Notes: generated by a model not told the origin, from the sequence alone. A stretch of DNA of 64,000 nucleotides from JANRLF01 sp033762815 (GCA_033762815.1 JANRLF010000008.1:496001-560000); one strand, 5' to 3'; positions 27,301 to 35,901 are shown, counted from the first letter of the stretch. Translations and numbers: made by a program.

Positions 27301-30020
27301 TCCAATGTATCACCGCCATTTAAGTAGTCATCCGTACCATCAAATCGCAATACCGGCTTACTATTTAGTATGGATATGCTATTTATCTTCTTAGGCCTTT
27401 GACCAGCACTACCTTGAAAAACATCGGTTCGGCCCGTTAGATCAATCCATCGGCTTACCCCGTTTTGCGCATCTAGAGTCATCGCTCCGTCGGCCATTAC
27501 CCAAAACTGCAAGCCCCCAGCTAAACCCGGTAAATACTTGGTAAATGACCATGTTTGGGAGGTGGAGGTTTGGCCGCAGAGGTTAAAGCCGGTTACTCGC
27601 CAATAATAGGTGGCGGTACTAAAGCTAAGGCCAGCAACCCTTAAAGAATCAGCAGTGGTACCTGCACTATAAACAATAGAACCAAAATTTGGGTCGGTAG
27701 CAATTTCCAATAGATACCTTCTGGCATTTTGAGTTGGCAACCAATCAAAGAGCATGGTGCTATCGGTAACATTATAGGTGTTTAGCGGCAACAAAAGGCT
27801 GACTACTCTTGGCAATGAATCATTGTCCATTACCTGCACATTACGACTGAATGTATCCATACATCCGTAAGCAGAGGATATAATCAAGTCAACAGGATAA
27901 ACGCCCAATGCAGGAAACTGATAGCTGCTCACTTGACCTTGCTGTACTTGTCCATTGAACGACCATTGCCACTGTTGAATGCTATCAGGGGTAGTAACAT
28001 TAGCTACTCCAACAAATTGTGTGGCATCGGAAATACAAGAAACCGAATCAATAAAGGAAGCAGATATTGCTGGATATACTATTACTGATTTACTAAGAGC
28101 CGTTCCAGCGCAGCCATTATTGGAATAAGCAGTGAGAGTGGCTGTAAAAGTACCACTAGCAGCATAAATATGTGTTGGGTTTTGGGCATTGGAAGTATCG
28201 CCATCGCCGAAATCCCATAACCATGCGGAAACGGAATAGGGTGCCGCAATGGTGCTGGCATCAGTAAAGTTAGTTGCTTCTCCCAAACATACCGTATCTA
28301 CCGTAAAATTGGAAGTAGGTCCAACGCCCAAAATGTTGACTGGCAAAGCAAGATTTTTCACGCAACCATTGGTATTGGTTACCGTTACACTGTAGGTACC
28401 TGTGGTATCCACTGCAATACTGGGCGTAGTAGCTTGGGTGGACCATAAATAACTGCTTACCAACTGTGCGCCCCTATTAAGCCCCAAAAGGTTCCCCGAA
28501 CACAAAGCGGTATCAATACCGGTTGCCAAGCTTACCTTATCGGCAAAGGAATCGACAGTAAACGTTATCAAGGGGCTAATATAGCTACAGTTATATTGGT
28601 CGGTTACCGTTACCCTGTAACTTCCAGGTTGGGATATGGCCAATGAAGGCGTAGTGGCACCTCCTGTCCAAGCAAAAGTGTACTGACTTGGGCTAAGGCC
28701 CGTATTCCAAGTGGCATTGCTGCCCAAACAAATGGCGGTGCTGCCGGCATAATTGACATTGGGCATGATGACCTCCACCGTATCCGATGACAACCTACCA
28801 AAGATATCCCTTACGGTAACGGTATAAGTACCTGGCCCTGAGGTGCTGATACTCCTAGTAGTGTTACCGTTTGACCATAAATAACTTACATAGCCTTCGC
28901 CCGCATCGAGGGTGGTATCACAAAACCTATCGGTTCTTACAATATTGGCTCCAATACTAACGGGGGGTGCATATTTGTCCATCATATAATTACTAATGAT
29001 GGTACGGATGGAATCACTCTTGGCATCGTCATAAAACACTACCTCCCCTATATCGCCATTCAATAACCATTCTTCCGTTACATCGCCAGCGGCACCATTT
29101 GAAGCACCCAATAAAAAGCGGAAACTACTGGTAAAATTGAATGTTGGTGAAGGTATTTGCCCAGCAGGAGTAGTGGCAATTGGTGTTAAATAACCATTAT
29201 TGGCATATATCGATAAATTAGGCGTTTGCCTATCAATAATGGTAGACAGCACTTCAAAGCTGCCTGCTGCACGTGGCACCTGATATTGGGTTACAAAAGT
29301 GGTTGGGTCTAAGAAATGGCCTAACACACCCCCGCCGATATAGCCTAAAAGGTTGCGGGGAAAGGCAGCACAAAAACATGATTTAGCATAATAAACGCTT
29401 GGGTTGGCATTAGAGCGGCCAAAAATAAAAGTACTTCTATTGGAAGTACCCATATTAAGAATATTGCCTCCCGTCAAGAAATCGTTCACACCATCGAAAC
29501 GCACCAAGGGTTTACCATTAATGCCATTAGCCACCCAAATTGGTTTCTTGCTGAAATCGGTTTGTGCCATATTATTGGCATTGCCACTCTGATCAAGCCA
29601 AGCATCTACATTATTTAGGCCGTCATAGTTGATGGTACCATCGGCCTTCACCCAAAACACGAGGTTAGGGAAGTTGTTGGGCAAAAAATAGCCAAACCTC
29701 CAGACTGTCGACCAGGTGGAACTGCCAGTAGCCCGTACCCGCCAAAAATAAAAGAAACCCCTTGTCAAGGTATTTACGCTAACGGTATTTGTCGCAATAG
29801 CATTTTGGCTGAAATCAACAGTGCTGAAGTTGACATTTTTTGATACTTGTATATCATAAGACAAGGCCCCTTGCTCCGTATCCCATTTAAATACAATAGC
29901 CGTATCAGCCACGTTCATATTAGGCCGAGGCCATACCAAGCCTGGTGCAGCATAGGTATTTCCAAAAATGAACAATAAACAACTAAGTAAAAAGCTGGTG
30001 AGTAACTTGGGACTTTGCAT
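24366..30020 (-). CDS. Giant secreted PKD / LamG-like protein, T9SS type A sorting tail
   Basis: Read from ATG 30020 this is 1884 residues. A start 17 codons earlier (30071) is open, but the signal peptide MQSPKLLTSFLLSCLLFIFG begins at 30020. Domain order: FN3-like strand block (about 25-110), LamG/concanavalin-like domain (about 120-330, NLVFWVKADGTINYDGLNN, PLVRFDGVNDFL), Ig-like repeats ending GTYTVTVRD, a PKD domain (WLWDFGDGDTSN, about 603), then a second FN3-like plus LamG-like unit (about 735-1060; LQFWVMADGAMTLDAQNG, PVLRFDGTDDYL), more Ig repeats, five PKD domains (FGDS/FGDG/FGDV cores near 1325, 1402, 1481, 1565 and 1647), a CARDB-like domain (about 1680-1790), and a type A T9SS tail (about 1800-1884) with YPNPANDQLIFGV and a terminal KFVVRR. 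It is probably exported and anchored on the surface; ligand unknown, possibly carbohydrate or protein. Confidence 0.93.
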   Translation of the reverse strand: MQSPKLLTSFLLSCLLFIFGNTYAAPGLVWPRPNMNVADTAIVFKWDTEQGALSYDIQVSKNVNFSTVDFSQNAIATNTVSVNTLTRGFFYFWRVRATGSSTWSTVWRFGYFLPNNFPNLVFWVKADGTINYDGLNNVDAWLDQSGNANNMAQTDFSKKPIWVANGINGKPLVRFDGVNDFLTGGNILNMGTSNRSTFIFGRSNANPSVYYAKSCFCAAFPRNLLGYIGGGVLGHFLDPTTFVTQYQVPRAAGSFEVLSTIIDRQTPNLSIYANNGYLTPIATTPAGQIPSPTFNFTSSFRFLLGASNGAAGDVTEEWLLNGDIGEVVFYDDAKSDSIRTIISNYMMDKYAPPVSIGANIVRTDRFCDTTLDAGEGYVSYLWSNGNTTRSISTSGPGTYTVTVRDIFGRLSSDTVEVIMPNVNYAGSTAICLGSNATWNTGLSPSQYTFAWTGGATTPSLAISQPGSYRVTVTDQYNCSYISPLITFTVDSFADKVSLATGIDTALCSGNLLGLNRGAQLVSSYLWSTQATTPSIAVDTTGTYSVTVTNTNGCVKNLALPVNILGVGPTSNFTVDTVCLGEATNFTDASTIAAPYSVSAWLWDFGDGDTSNAQNPTHIYAASGTFTATLTAYSNNGCAGTALSKSVIVYPAISASFIDSVSCISDATQFVGVANVTTPDSIQQWQWSFNGQVQQGQVSSYQFPALGVYPVDLIISSAYGCMDTFSRNVQVMDNDSLPRVVSLLLPLNTYNVTDSTMLFDWLPTQNARRYLLEIATDPNFGSIVYSAGTTADSLRVAGLSFSTATYYWRVTGFNLCGQTSTSQTWSFTKYLPGLAGGLQFWVMADGAMTLDAQNGVSRWIDLTGRTDVFQGSAGQRPKKINSISILNSKPVLRFDGTDDYLNGGDTLDIGTKSRTMFIIGRNNGTNGAYLGKTVYGPPTNRYAVYFEGGQLTYVYHDNSFLGISAGPSHPTYELLQTVSNRLSTAQYVFRNNQQIGFNSGIQGPAYDFNSPYRFLIGAYNNGDDSGEQIYHSGDIAEVLIFDTILSTQDSALVANYLYIKYGGGPVYLGPDIAFDYGFCNQVVLDASERYLSYRWSTGDSTRTITINQAGTYSVTVTDIFERVYSDTIEILIPAVALPPSTAFCLGDSIKWDVDLGSGYSYLFSTSDTSSSINISLPGTYWVTIVDTTPAILGGPCSISDTIVVTVDSFRILASLGSDTTLCRGQSLGLYTQAANTAFYQWSTGSNDSTIVINGPGDYSLTATSFVGCVAFDTITVNTSGAIANVGFDINSNYCDGDAITFLNTTSIPAPYQILNYNWSFGDSSGNSATVSPVYIYGDTGTYQVTLTVVADSNCISSVTKTLNVFELPQPRFTFTAACAGSDVNFTDRSTARLDDPIVRYEWHFGDGDSSNLRNPIHVYDTAGFYTVTLTTYTQIGCPNTFTDTVEVFPQLVAAIGATNLCEGEIVQFYDASPSFSNIYWLWDFGDVTFSLDKEPTHFYARTGEYLVALTVKNALGCQATVIDTIEIYEPPTADFTSQAACVGKPYFFFDQSIPVSDDSIVARTWYFGDSSATSPKRNPWHVFADTGSYNVTLSIVTANGCTHTVTKTVTVIGPPVADFSFSPDFGGSPLEVQFSNNSTGAVSYAWDFGDGSTSTNTEPVHVFIADGNYTITLIATNADGCSDTISRPLEVSPSSLDLMIDEIEVVQDGNRWLMRAHILNVGTRRVNYFDVFATIGNGSTVVELSRDTLSSGEVMWYDLGAQYFTTAEDLTYICIETRDPNGETDQNPLNNRQCLTLENDIRFVNPYPNPANDQLIFGVILPRAEQVEVDMVDAIGKKLSTVYIGECIEGLTQWQIDTRMLLQGVYLLRVKYKDDVHIMKFVVRR

Positions 30021-30142
30021 GTCGATTGGTTGTGCCCGGAAAGTTATTGGTCGGTTATGGATTGGTCGCATTAAGATGTATTCTTTATACGGTTTTCGCA
30101 GTAAAAAAGGTTCTTTAAAAGCAGTCTCCTTACCGATTCTAT

Positions 30143-30150
30143 CAAATTTA
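30143..30150 (-). promoter_or_regulatory. Probable -7 element for the giant PKD protein
   Basis: The minus strand reads TAAATTTG, a full match to the Bacteroidota -7 consensus, in the 212-bp divergent gap before 30233. It would give a leader of about 115 bases. No clear -33 TTTG is present. Confidence 0.45.
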
Positions 30151-30232
30151 CGCCAAAAGCCTTAATTTTTCGCTTGCCCAATAACTGTTTATACTTTAGA
30201 GAATCAACAAGTGTGCACTGAAACGGACAATA

Positions 30233-30592
30233 ATGGACAAGACTTACCGCTGGGTGAAAATGATGGAATTGGAAGAAGCTAAGGCGTTGCTGAAAGAAGG
30301 GCAAGCTATTTCCTTTAAAATAGAACAACATACCGTTTGCCTGAGCTTATGGCAAGGACACTTCCGCGCCATTAAAGACCGTTGCCCCCATGCGGGAGCC
30401 TCGTTGGGCGAGGGCTGGTGCGACGAACAAGGAATGGTGGTATGTCCATTACACCGGATCAAGTTTGACCCTAATAACGGAAAGAACGTAAGCGGCGAAG
30501 GTTATTATCTGCCCACTTATCCATTGGATGAAAGGGCTGATGGATTGTATATTGGTTTCGAAATAAAACAAGCTTGGTGGAAGTGGTGGTGA
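30233..30592 (+). CDS. Rieske [2Fe-2S] ferredoxin-like protein
   Basis: A 119-residue soluble protein with one Rieske domain. The cluster ligands are visible: C-x-H in DRCPHAGASLGEG (about 46-48) and C-x2-H in VVCPLHRIKFD (about 66-69), spaced as in the NirD/ferredoxin-component family. No signal peptide or membrane helix, so it is cytoplasmic and not a bc1-type Rieske subunit. Single-domain forms donate electrons to oxygenases or accompany nitrite reductase, but neither partner lies in this window, so the partner is unknown. The C-terminal end is Trp-rich (QAWWKWW). TACTTTAG at 30192-30199 is a possible -7 element. It is divergent from the giant PKD gene and followed by murF-alr. Confidence 0.92.
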   Translation: MDKTYRWVKMMELEEAKALLKEGQAISFKIEQHTVCLSLWQGHFRAIKDRCPHAGASLGEGWCDEQGMVVCPLHRIKFDPNNGKNVSGEGYYLPTYPLDERADGLYIGFEIKQAWWKWW

Positions 30593-30624
30593 TAGGCATC
30601 ATCAAATCCTTTCATCGCTATTGA

Positions 30625-30632
30625 TAACTTTG
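30625..30632 (+). promoter_or_regulatory. Probable -7 element for the murF-alr fusion
   Basis: TAACTTTG matches TAnnTTTG exactly and lies 16 bp before the ATG at 30649, which would give a leader of roughly ten bases. No convincing -33 element is seen. Confidence 0.45.
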
Positions 30633-30648
30633 TATCAACTTCCATATA

Positions 30649-33174
30649 ATGTCCTTCCATAGCTATCACATATCAGAAATTGCCGGCATTGTGCATGGTC
30701 AACTTGTTGTTACCAACAGCGACGATACCATCAAAAATATTGCGCTGGATAGCAGGCGGCTGACCGAACCACAACAGACCTTATTTTTTGCTATTGTTGG
30801 CAAACGGCACGATGGGCATCAGTTTCTAAACGAACTGTACGAAAAAGGGGTACGCAATTTTGTGGTATCGTCTACTGACCTTACCCGTCAACTGGGCCAA
30901 GCAAACATTATTCAAGTTGCAGATACCCTAAGGGCACTTCAACAATTGGTAGCGCACCACCGCCGTAGGTTCCAGATACCGGTTATCGGCATTACGGGAA
31001 GCAATGGCAAAACCATCATCAAGGAGTGGCTCAATCAATTGTTGGACGAAGATTTCCATATCGTCCGTAGCCCTAAAAGCTATAATTCACAAACTGGTGT
31101 ACCGCTTTCCGTTTGGCGCATGAACGATAACCATCAACTGGGCATCTTTGAAGCGGGCATTTCCGAACCTGGTGAAATGGAGCATCTGGAAAAAATTATC
31201 AAACCCACCCTCGGCATTTTTACCAATATCGGCGAGCCGCATTCTGAAAACTTCCTCAATTACAGGCATAAGGTTAAGGAGAAGCTAAAGTTGTTTATCG
31301 ATTGCGAAACCATCATTGCCTGTAAAGACCACCATGAAATTATACAGGCTGTGGCTGAAGTGAGGCAACTGCTGACTGAAGAAGAAAGGGAACAGCACTT
31401 TAAACTTTTCCTTTGGAGCCGATTTTCAGATGCCGACTTGCAAATCACTAAAATTGAAAAGGGACAAAGCCTTACGGAAATTACTGGTACTTATAGAGGC
31501 CTACAGCAAAGTATAGCCATCCCGTTTACAGATGATGCTTCCATCGAGAATGCCATCCATTGCTGGGCAACCTTATTGTATTTGGGCATCGCCAGCGATA
31601 AAATCAGTGGCCGAATGACGAGCCTTGGGGCGGTAGCCATGCGCTTGGAATTGAAGGATGCAGTAAACAGTTGTTCGCTTATCAATGATAGCTATAATTC
31701 CGATTTGGGCTCACTTTCCATTGCCCTCGATTTTTTGCTACAGCAGCACCAGCGAGCTAAAAAGACAGTGGTGCTATCAGATATTTTACAGAGCGGTAAA
31801 AATGAACAGGACCTTTACCTGAACGTTGCGGAACTGCTGGACAAAAAGCGGGTGAACCGCCTAATTGGTATAGGCCCGGCCTTAAGCAGACAGCAAGGCA
31901 TTTTTAAGGCAATAAAAGGTTTGCAGCTTGATTTTTATGAAAGTACCGATGCCTTTCTGAGTGCGTATCAGCCCCATTTTTTTGAAGAAGAGGTGATACT
32001 GTTGAAAGGTGCCCGTTCCTTCGAGTTTGAGCGCATCAGTAAGCTGTTGGAAGAACAGGTGCATGAAACGGTGTTGGAAATCAACCTGAATGCCCTTGCA
32101 GAAAACCTTCAAGCATACGATAGCTTGCTGAAGCCTGAAACCAAAACCATGATTATGGTAAAGGCCTTCAGTTATGGCGCAGGGGGTTTCGAAATAGCCA
32201 ATACCTTACAATACCATAGGGCCGATTACCTGGCCGTAGCCTATGCCGATGAAGGAGTTGCTTTGCGAAAAAATGGTATTTGGCTGCCCATTATGGTGAT
32301 GAACCCGGAACAGCGCAGCTTTGAAAACATTATCCGCTACCAGTTGGAACCGGAAATATATAGTCTTTCCTTGTTGGAGAAATTCCAGCAAGCATTGGGT
32401 ACTTTTAAAACTTTTGCTTCCAGCCTCCCTTACCCGGTACATATCGAAATAGATACAGGCATGCGCCGATTGGGCTTTGATAAAGACGAACTGCCTGAAC
32501 TTGCCCAACTATTGCGCAATAACCCATTCCTACAGGTACAATCGATTTTCAGCCATCTCTCCGGCAGCGAAGATACCTTTCACGATGATTTCAGCCGGGA
32601 ACAGATAAGGGTTTTTAGAGAATTGAGCCAATATCTCATCAATCAACTGGGCTATCAACCCATGCGGCATATCCTCAATTCAGCGGGGATTGTGCGTTTT
32701 CCCGAGGCGCATTTCGATATGGTGCGGCTAGGCCTTGGCCTGTATGGCATTGATACCAGCGATACCATTCAGCCGCGACTAAGGACTATCGGTACACTAA
32801 AAACCACCATCTCCCAGATAAAATTTGTACGGGCGGGCGAGACGGTGGGCTATAGCCGGAGTACCAAGGCAGATAAGGATATGACCATAGCCACCATTGG
32901 CATTGGCTATGCCGATGGTATTGACCGCAGGCTGAGCAATGGGGCAGGCAGTATGTTGGTACATGGGCAACTAGCACCGATTGTTGGGCGGGTATGTATG
33001 GACATGTGCATGCTTGACATAACCCATATCCATATTGCCAAAGAAGGGGACGAGGTGATAGCCTTTGGCCCTGAACTGCCAGTGCAACAAGTAGCGGCCT
33101 GGGCAGGTACCATTCCCTACGAAATACTCACAGGCATATCTTCACGCGTAAAACGGGTATATTTTCAGGAATAA
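30649..33174 (+). CDS. murF-alr: MurF-alanine racemase fusion (UDP-MurNAc-tripeptide:D-Ala-D-Ala ligase / Alr)
   Basis: An 841-residue fusion of two cell-wall enzymes. Residues 1-460 are MurF-like: an N-terminal UDP-precursor-binding domain (DSRRLTEPQQTLFFAIVG), the ATP loop in GITGSNGKTIIKEW near 120, and INDSYNSD near 345. Residues about 465-841 are a fold-type III alanine racemase: the PLP-binding Lys lies in MVKAFSYGAGGFEIAN near 504, followed by HIEIDTGMRRLGFD, GIGYADGIDRRLSNG and VGRVCMDMCMLDITH. MurF joins D-Ala-D-Ala to the UDP-MurNAc tripeptide, and Alr makes D-Ala from L-Ala, so one chain supplies and uses D-Ala. This fusion is known in Bacteroidota. In the MurF half the Walker A reads GSNGKT followed by I rather than the more usual T. 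I have not tested whether the ligase half is active. Confidence 0.95.
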   Translation: MSFHSYHISEIAGIVHGQLVVTNSDDTIKNIALDSRRLTEPQQTLFFAIVGKRHDGHQFLNELYEKGVRNFVVSSTDLTRQLGQANIIQVADTLRALQQLVAHHRRRFQIPVIGITGSNGKTIIKEWLNQLLDEDFHIVRSPKSYNSQTGVPLSVWRMNDNHQLGIFEAGISEPGEMEHLEKIIKPTLGIFTNIGEPHSENFLNYRHKVKEKLKLFIDCETIIACKDHHEIIQAVAEVRQLLTEEEREQHFKLFLWSRFSDADLQITKIEKGQSLTEITGTYRGLQQSIAIPFTDDASIENAIHCWATLLYLGIASDKISGRMTSLGAVAMRLELKDAVNSCSLINDSYNSDLGSLSIALDFLLQQHQRAKKTVVLSDILQSGKNEQDLYLNVAELLDKKRVNRLIGIGPALSRQQGIFKAIKGLQLDFYESTDAFLSAYQPHFFEEEVILLKGARSFEFERISKLLEEQVHETVLEINLNALAENLQAYDSLLKPETKTMIMVKAFSYGAGGFEIANTLQYHRADYLAVAYADEGVALRKNGIWLPIMVMNPEQRSFENIIRYQLEPEIYSLSLLEKFQQALGTFKTFASSLPYPVHIEIDTGMRRLGFDKDELPELAQLLRNNPFLQVQSIFSHLSGSEDTFHDDFSREQIRVFRELSQYLINQLGYQPMRHILNSAGIVRFPEAHFDMVRLGLGLYGIDTSDTIQPRLRTIGTLKTTISQIKFVRAGETVGYSRSTKADKDMTIATIGIGYADGIDRRLSNGAGSMLVHGQLAPIVGRVCMDMCMLDITHIHIAKEGDEVIAFGPELPVQQVAAWAGTIPYEILTGISSRVKRVYFQE

Positions 33175-33177
33175 ATC

Positions 33178-33210
33178 AAGGTACGAGGTGAGAGGTACAA
33201 GGTACGAGGT
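33178..33210. repeat. Short direct repeat AAGGTACGAGGT (two copies)
   Basis: AAGGTACGAGGT occurs at 33178-33189 and 33199-33210, with the related GAGGTACAAGG between them, giving a 21-bp period. It begins just after the murF-alr stop. The rest of the 171-bp gap is AT-rich and ends in a run of ATTATCCAATTAATTAGC-type sequence. Short GGTACGAGG strings of this kind recur between genes in many Bacteroidota genomes. Confidence 0.7.
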
Positions 33211-33345
33211 CGAAACAAAAAAGGAGGCACTAGGCGAGAATCACGACTAGTTATCTATAATGCTGAAAGACTAGAGCATTGAAAATATTAATACCCGGTC
33301 TATCATTACCAAATTGCCGAATTATCCAATTAATTAGCACATAAA

Positions 33346-34542
33346 CTACTGCCTCTCGTATGCCCTTATCCACCTATCGGGCAATTCTTCTTTTACCGCG
33401 GTTTGATAGTCGGCATAGGAACAGGAAACTAACTTAGGCTTATGTTTTTTGCCTGGAGGGGCGGGCACTTCCAGCCACCAGCGGTCGCTCTTTTTGCTCT
33501 TCCAAAATACCAATTCGTACTCCCCTTCCTTAAAATCAACAATGTATTTTAGGTATTCCCTATGGTCTTCCACAGGGTTGTCGCCCTTTCTATTATAATA
33601 ACCTTCGACAAAGTACCACACCATTTGCGCCAGCAATTGTGCTGTTTGCCTTTGGTGGTCAAAGGTGGGGTTGAAGCCATAAAGTCCTAAAGAAGAAACC
33701 CTATCGCTCATACCCGCATAGCGCGTTATCTGGCATGCCTCTTCGCCATAGAAGCCATTAGGGCTTGCCAGGCGATGACCGGGGGCATCGCCCATTTTAA
33801 TGGCACTGATATCAAAGCTAACCAAGTCAGCATCGCGCACCAAGGGTTCGGCCTCTTCCATATTCTTGCGCATGTCGCCCAAACGGATACAGTCAAAATT
33901 CAGTTTTTCCAAGGTAGCAATAGACTTACTATCAGTAAAGTAAGATTGGTAGCCAATATGCGTATAATGGTGCAGCATCAGCGGCTCGTAGGTCAATAAC
34001 CTGCCCAGAAAGTTTTCGTCCGTAATTACCGCATCCACGTCCTGCAGGTCAATCCTTTCATCCACTACCACCAAGTTCACCTGCTTTTTCAGCTTTTCGT
34101 AGGCCATGTATTGGGCAAGGGTAAGGTCATGGCTGCCACCTATCACTATAGGCGTTACCTTGTTCATCATCAGTTCCTCCAGCACGGTAGCCAGTGCATA
34201 GTAGGTATCCATCATCTTTTCGCCCAGCTTAACATTGCCCAAGTCTATTATCCTCAAGGGAGCCTCGTTCCTAACCAGATTGTACAACTCGTCACGCAGC
34301 AGTTCGGCAGCCCTACCGCAGCCTGCATTGCCTTCCGTGCCCCTTTCCTCCCCTACACCTATGATAGCCAAATCGTGGCATTCCAAATCCAAGCCCAGCC
34401 CTTCATAAAAAGTGACCTGTGCACCCCAACGGTTGGCGGGCAGGCCAGTATAAAACAATTTCAACTCCGATGATAACGGCTGTACAAGCTCTTCCAACAT
34501 AGGGGATAGAATTTGCTTAAAGATACCGCCCCTTTCTTCCAT
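33346..34542 (-). CDS. Arginase/formiminoglutamase-like protein with degraded metal site
   Basis: A 398-residue ureohydrolase-fold protein, from the ATG at 34542 (a TTG at 34584 would add 14 residues). Fold markers are visible: AIIGVGEERG, PIVIGGSHDLTLAQYMAY (arginase GGDHS position), LVVVDERIDLQDV (DAHxD position), and LVSFDISAIKMGDAPG (SFDxDxxDP position). Compared with human arginase, His101, Asp124, Asp128 and Asp232 are kept, but His126 is Arg and Asp234 is Ser. The ligands unique to metal B are therefore lost and hydrolysis of an amidino substrate is unlikely. A C-terminal extension with KSDRWWLEVP and PDRWIRAYERQ is outside the standard fold. This divergent branch is annotated as formimidoylglutamase or arginase in Bacteroidota. 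No his-utilisation gene is nearby. Confidence 0.82.
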   Translation of the reverse strand: MEERGGIFKQILSPMLEELVQPLSSELKLFYTGLPANRWGAQVTFYEGLGLDLECHDLAIIGVGEERGTEGNAGCGRAAELLRDELYNLVRNEAPLRIIDLGNVKLGEKMMDTYYALATVLEELMMNKVTPIVIGGSHDLTLAQYMAYEKLKKQVNLVVVDERIDLQDVDAVITDENFLGRLLTYEPLMLHHYTHIGYQSYFTDSKSIATLEKLNFDCIRLGDMRKNMEEAEPLVRDADLVSFDISAIKMGDAPGHRLASPNGFYGEEACQITRYAGMSDRVSSLGLYGFNPTFDHQRQTAQLLAQMVWYFVEGYYNRKGDNPVEDHREYLKYIVDFKEGEYELVFWKSKKSDRWWLEVPAPPGKKHKPKLVSCSYADYQTAVKEELPDRWIRAYERQ

Positions 34543-34679
34543 TGTAAGAAAGCGTTTTACACAACCTGTGCAGCCCCTTTCCAAGATTGTGTACAGGATA
34601 GGATTACTCGACCTCTAAGAATTACCAGCCCCACCATATCAACTTGTTACCGCTTTACGTTATACTGCAAACCACGTAT

Positions 34680-35249
34680 ATGAAATGGGCATCTTTCCTG
34701 TTGATGGTGGCATTGGCCTTCATCATATTCTCTTGCTTTGGACGTCATCAGGCACTTGATTCAAAACCACCATTAACAGTAATAATGGATTCACTAAACT
34801 ATAGGCCAAGCCAATTGGTGCTGCTGGTAGACAAAAGCGAGCGGCACCTTTACGCTATTGCCGACAGCGATACCCTAAAAACTTATAAAATAGTGCTGGG
34901 CGGCAACCCTAATGACGATAAAATGAAGGAAGGCGACGGCTGTACGCCCGAGGGTAACTTTCTTATACAAGACCTATACCCACACCAAAAATGGTCGAAG
35001 TTTATGTGGATCAATTACCCCACTGCCGAATCCTGGCAGCGATTCAATACCCGTAAGAAGAACGGCCTTATTGCCCAAAGTGACAAAATAGGCGGCGAAA
35101 TAGGTATCCATGGGGTGCCGGAAAACGGCGACTGGCTTATTGATACTGGGAAAAACTGGACCTTAGGCTGCATCTCCCTTAAAAATAAAGACATTGACGA
35201 CCTGTACGCCGCCTGCTCCGTAGGCACTAAGGTGATTATTAGAAAATAG
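34680..35249 (+). CDS. Lipoprotein L,D-transpeptidase (YkuD domain)
   Basis: A 189-residue protein read from ATG 34680; a TTG at 34644 is open but would put 12 residues before the signal peptide. The N-terminus MKWASFLLMVALAFIIFSC has a lipobox ending at Cys19, so the protein is probably lipid-anchored. The YkuD catalytic domain (about 50-188) begins LVLLVDKSERHLYAIADSD and contains IGIHGVPENGDWLIDTG and the catalytic Cys in NWTLGCISLKN near residue 165; Ser replaces the usual Arg after CI. L,D-transpeptidases make 3-3 cross-links or attach proteins to peptidoglycan. Convergent with the TetR gene, 35 bp apart. Confidence 0.92.
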   Translation: MKWASFLLMVALAFIIFSCFGRHQALDSKPPLTVIMDSLNYRPSQLVLLVDKSERHLYAIADSDTLKTYKIVLGGNPNDDKMKEGDGCTPEGNFLIQDLYPHQKWSKFMWINYPTAESWQRFNTRKKNGLIAQSDKIGGEIGIHGVPENGDWLIDTGKNWTLGCISLKNKDIDDLYAACSVGTKVIIRK

Positions 35250-35284
35250 CCAATAAAATGGGCTGCAGACTTACACCAAAGGGT

Positions 35285-35863
35285 TTAATCCAAAACATCC
35301 CAAGCTACTTGCAAAATACGGTCGTAGGTGGTGGAGGGCAATTCCATTTTTGAATAAACTTTAAGGCCGTTGAGCAAGGTAAAAATGAACAATGCCAATT
35401 GCTCAGGAGAATGCCTTGAACCTATGCTTCCTTCCTTTTGCCCTTTTGCTATTACTTCAGTGAGCCAACTGCATATTTCGTTCATATTCTCGCAGGATGT
35501 TTTGGCCACCTCTGGCTCAATAGATGCCATTTCAATTGTTGAATTAACTATAAAACAACCCTTTGGCGTGGGGTCAAGTGATTCAACCACCGCCATCTTA
35601 AGAAAGTGTTCTATAGTTTCTCGGGCAGTAGGCAATCCATGCAATGCCGCTTTTACTTTAGCTATAGATTGTACCCTGAAACGGTCAAGTGCCAGTTGAT
35701 ACAATTGTTGCTTATCGCCGAAGGTATCGTATATACTTTGCCGATTGATGCCCAAATGCTCTACCAAGTCGCAATAAGAGGTGGCATTGTACCCTTTGCT
35801 CCAGAAAAGCTTCATGGCTTTATCGAGTACCTCCTCTTTATCAAATGCTTTTACCCTTGGCAT
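35285..35863 (-). CDS. TetR/AcrR-family transcriptional regulator
   Basis: A 192-residue protein with an N-terminal helix-turn-helix (about 10-55: DKAMKLFWSKGYNATSYCDL, then LGINRQSIYDTFGDKQQLYQ) and a C-terminal ligand-binding helical domain in which the PTPKGCFIVNSTIEMAS stretch is typical of the TetR_C group that follows AcrR/NemR-like HTHs. It lies 91 bp downstream of the SDR gene on the same strand and probably represses it through the two operators at 36718-36769. Its own TAGATTTG -7 element (35868-35875) is only 4 bp from the ATG, so a leaderless transcript is possible; otherwise it is read through the hairpin from the SDR gene. NemR-like regulators respond to electrophiles, which would fit a reductase target, but this is inference. 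Confidence 0.9.
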   Translation of the reverse strand: MPRVKAFDKEEVLDKAMKLFWSKGYNATSYCDLVEHLGINRQSIYDTFGDKQQLYQLALDRFRVQSIAKVKAALHGLPTARETIEHFLKMAVVESLDPTPKGCFIVNSTIEMASIEPEVAKTSCENMNEICSWLTEVIAKGQKEGSIGSRHSPEQLALFIFTLLNGLKVYSKMELPSTTYDRILQVAWDVLD

Positions 35864-35901
35864 TAGTCAAATCTAATTATCATAATTGCAAAAACATAAC
35901 C

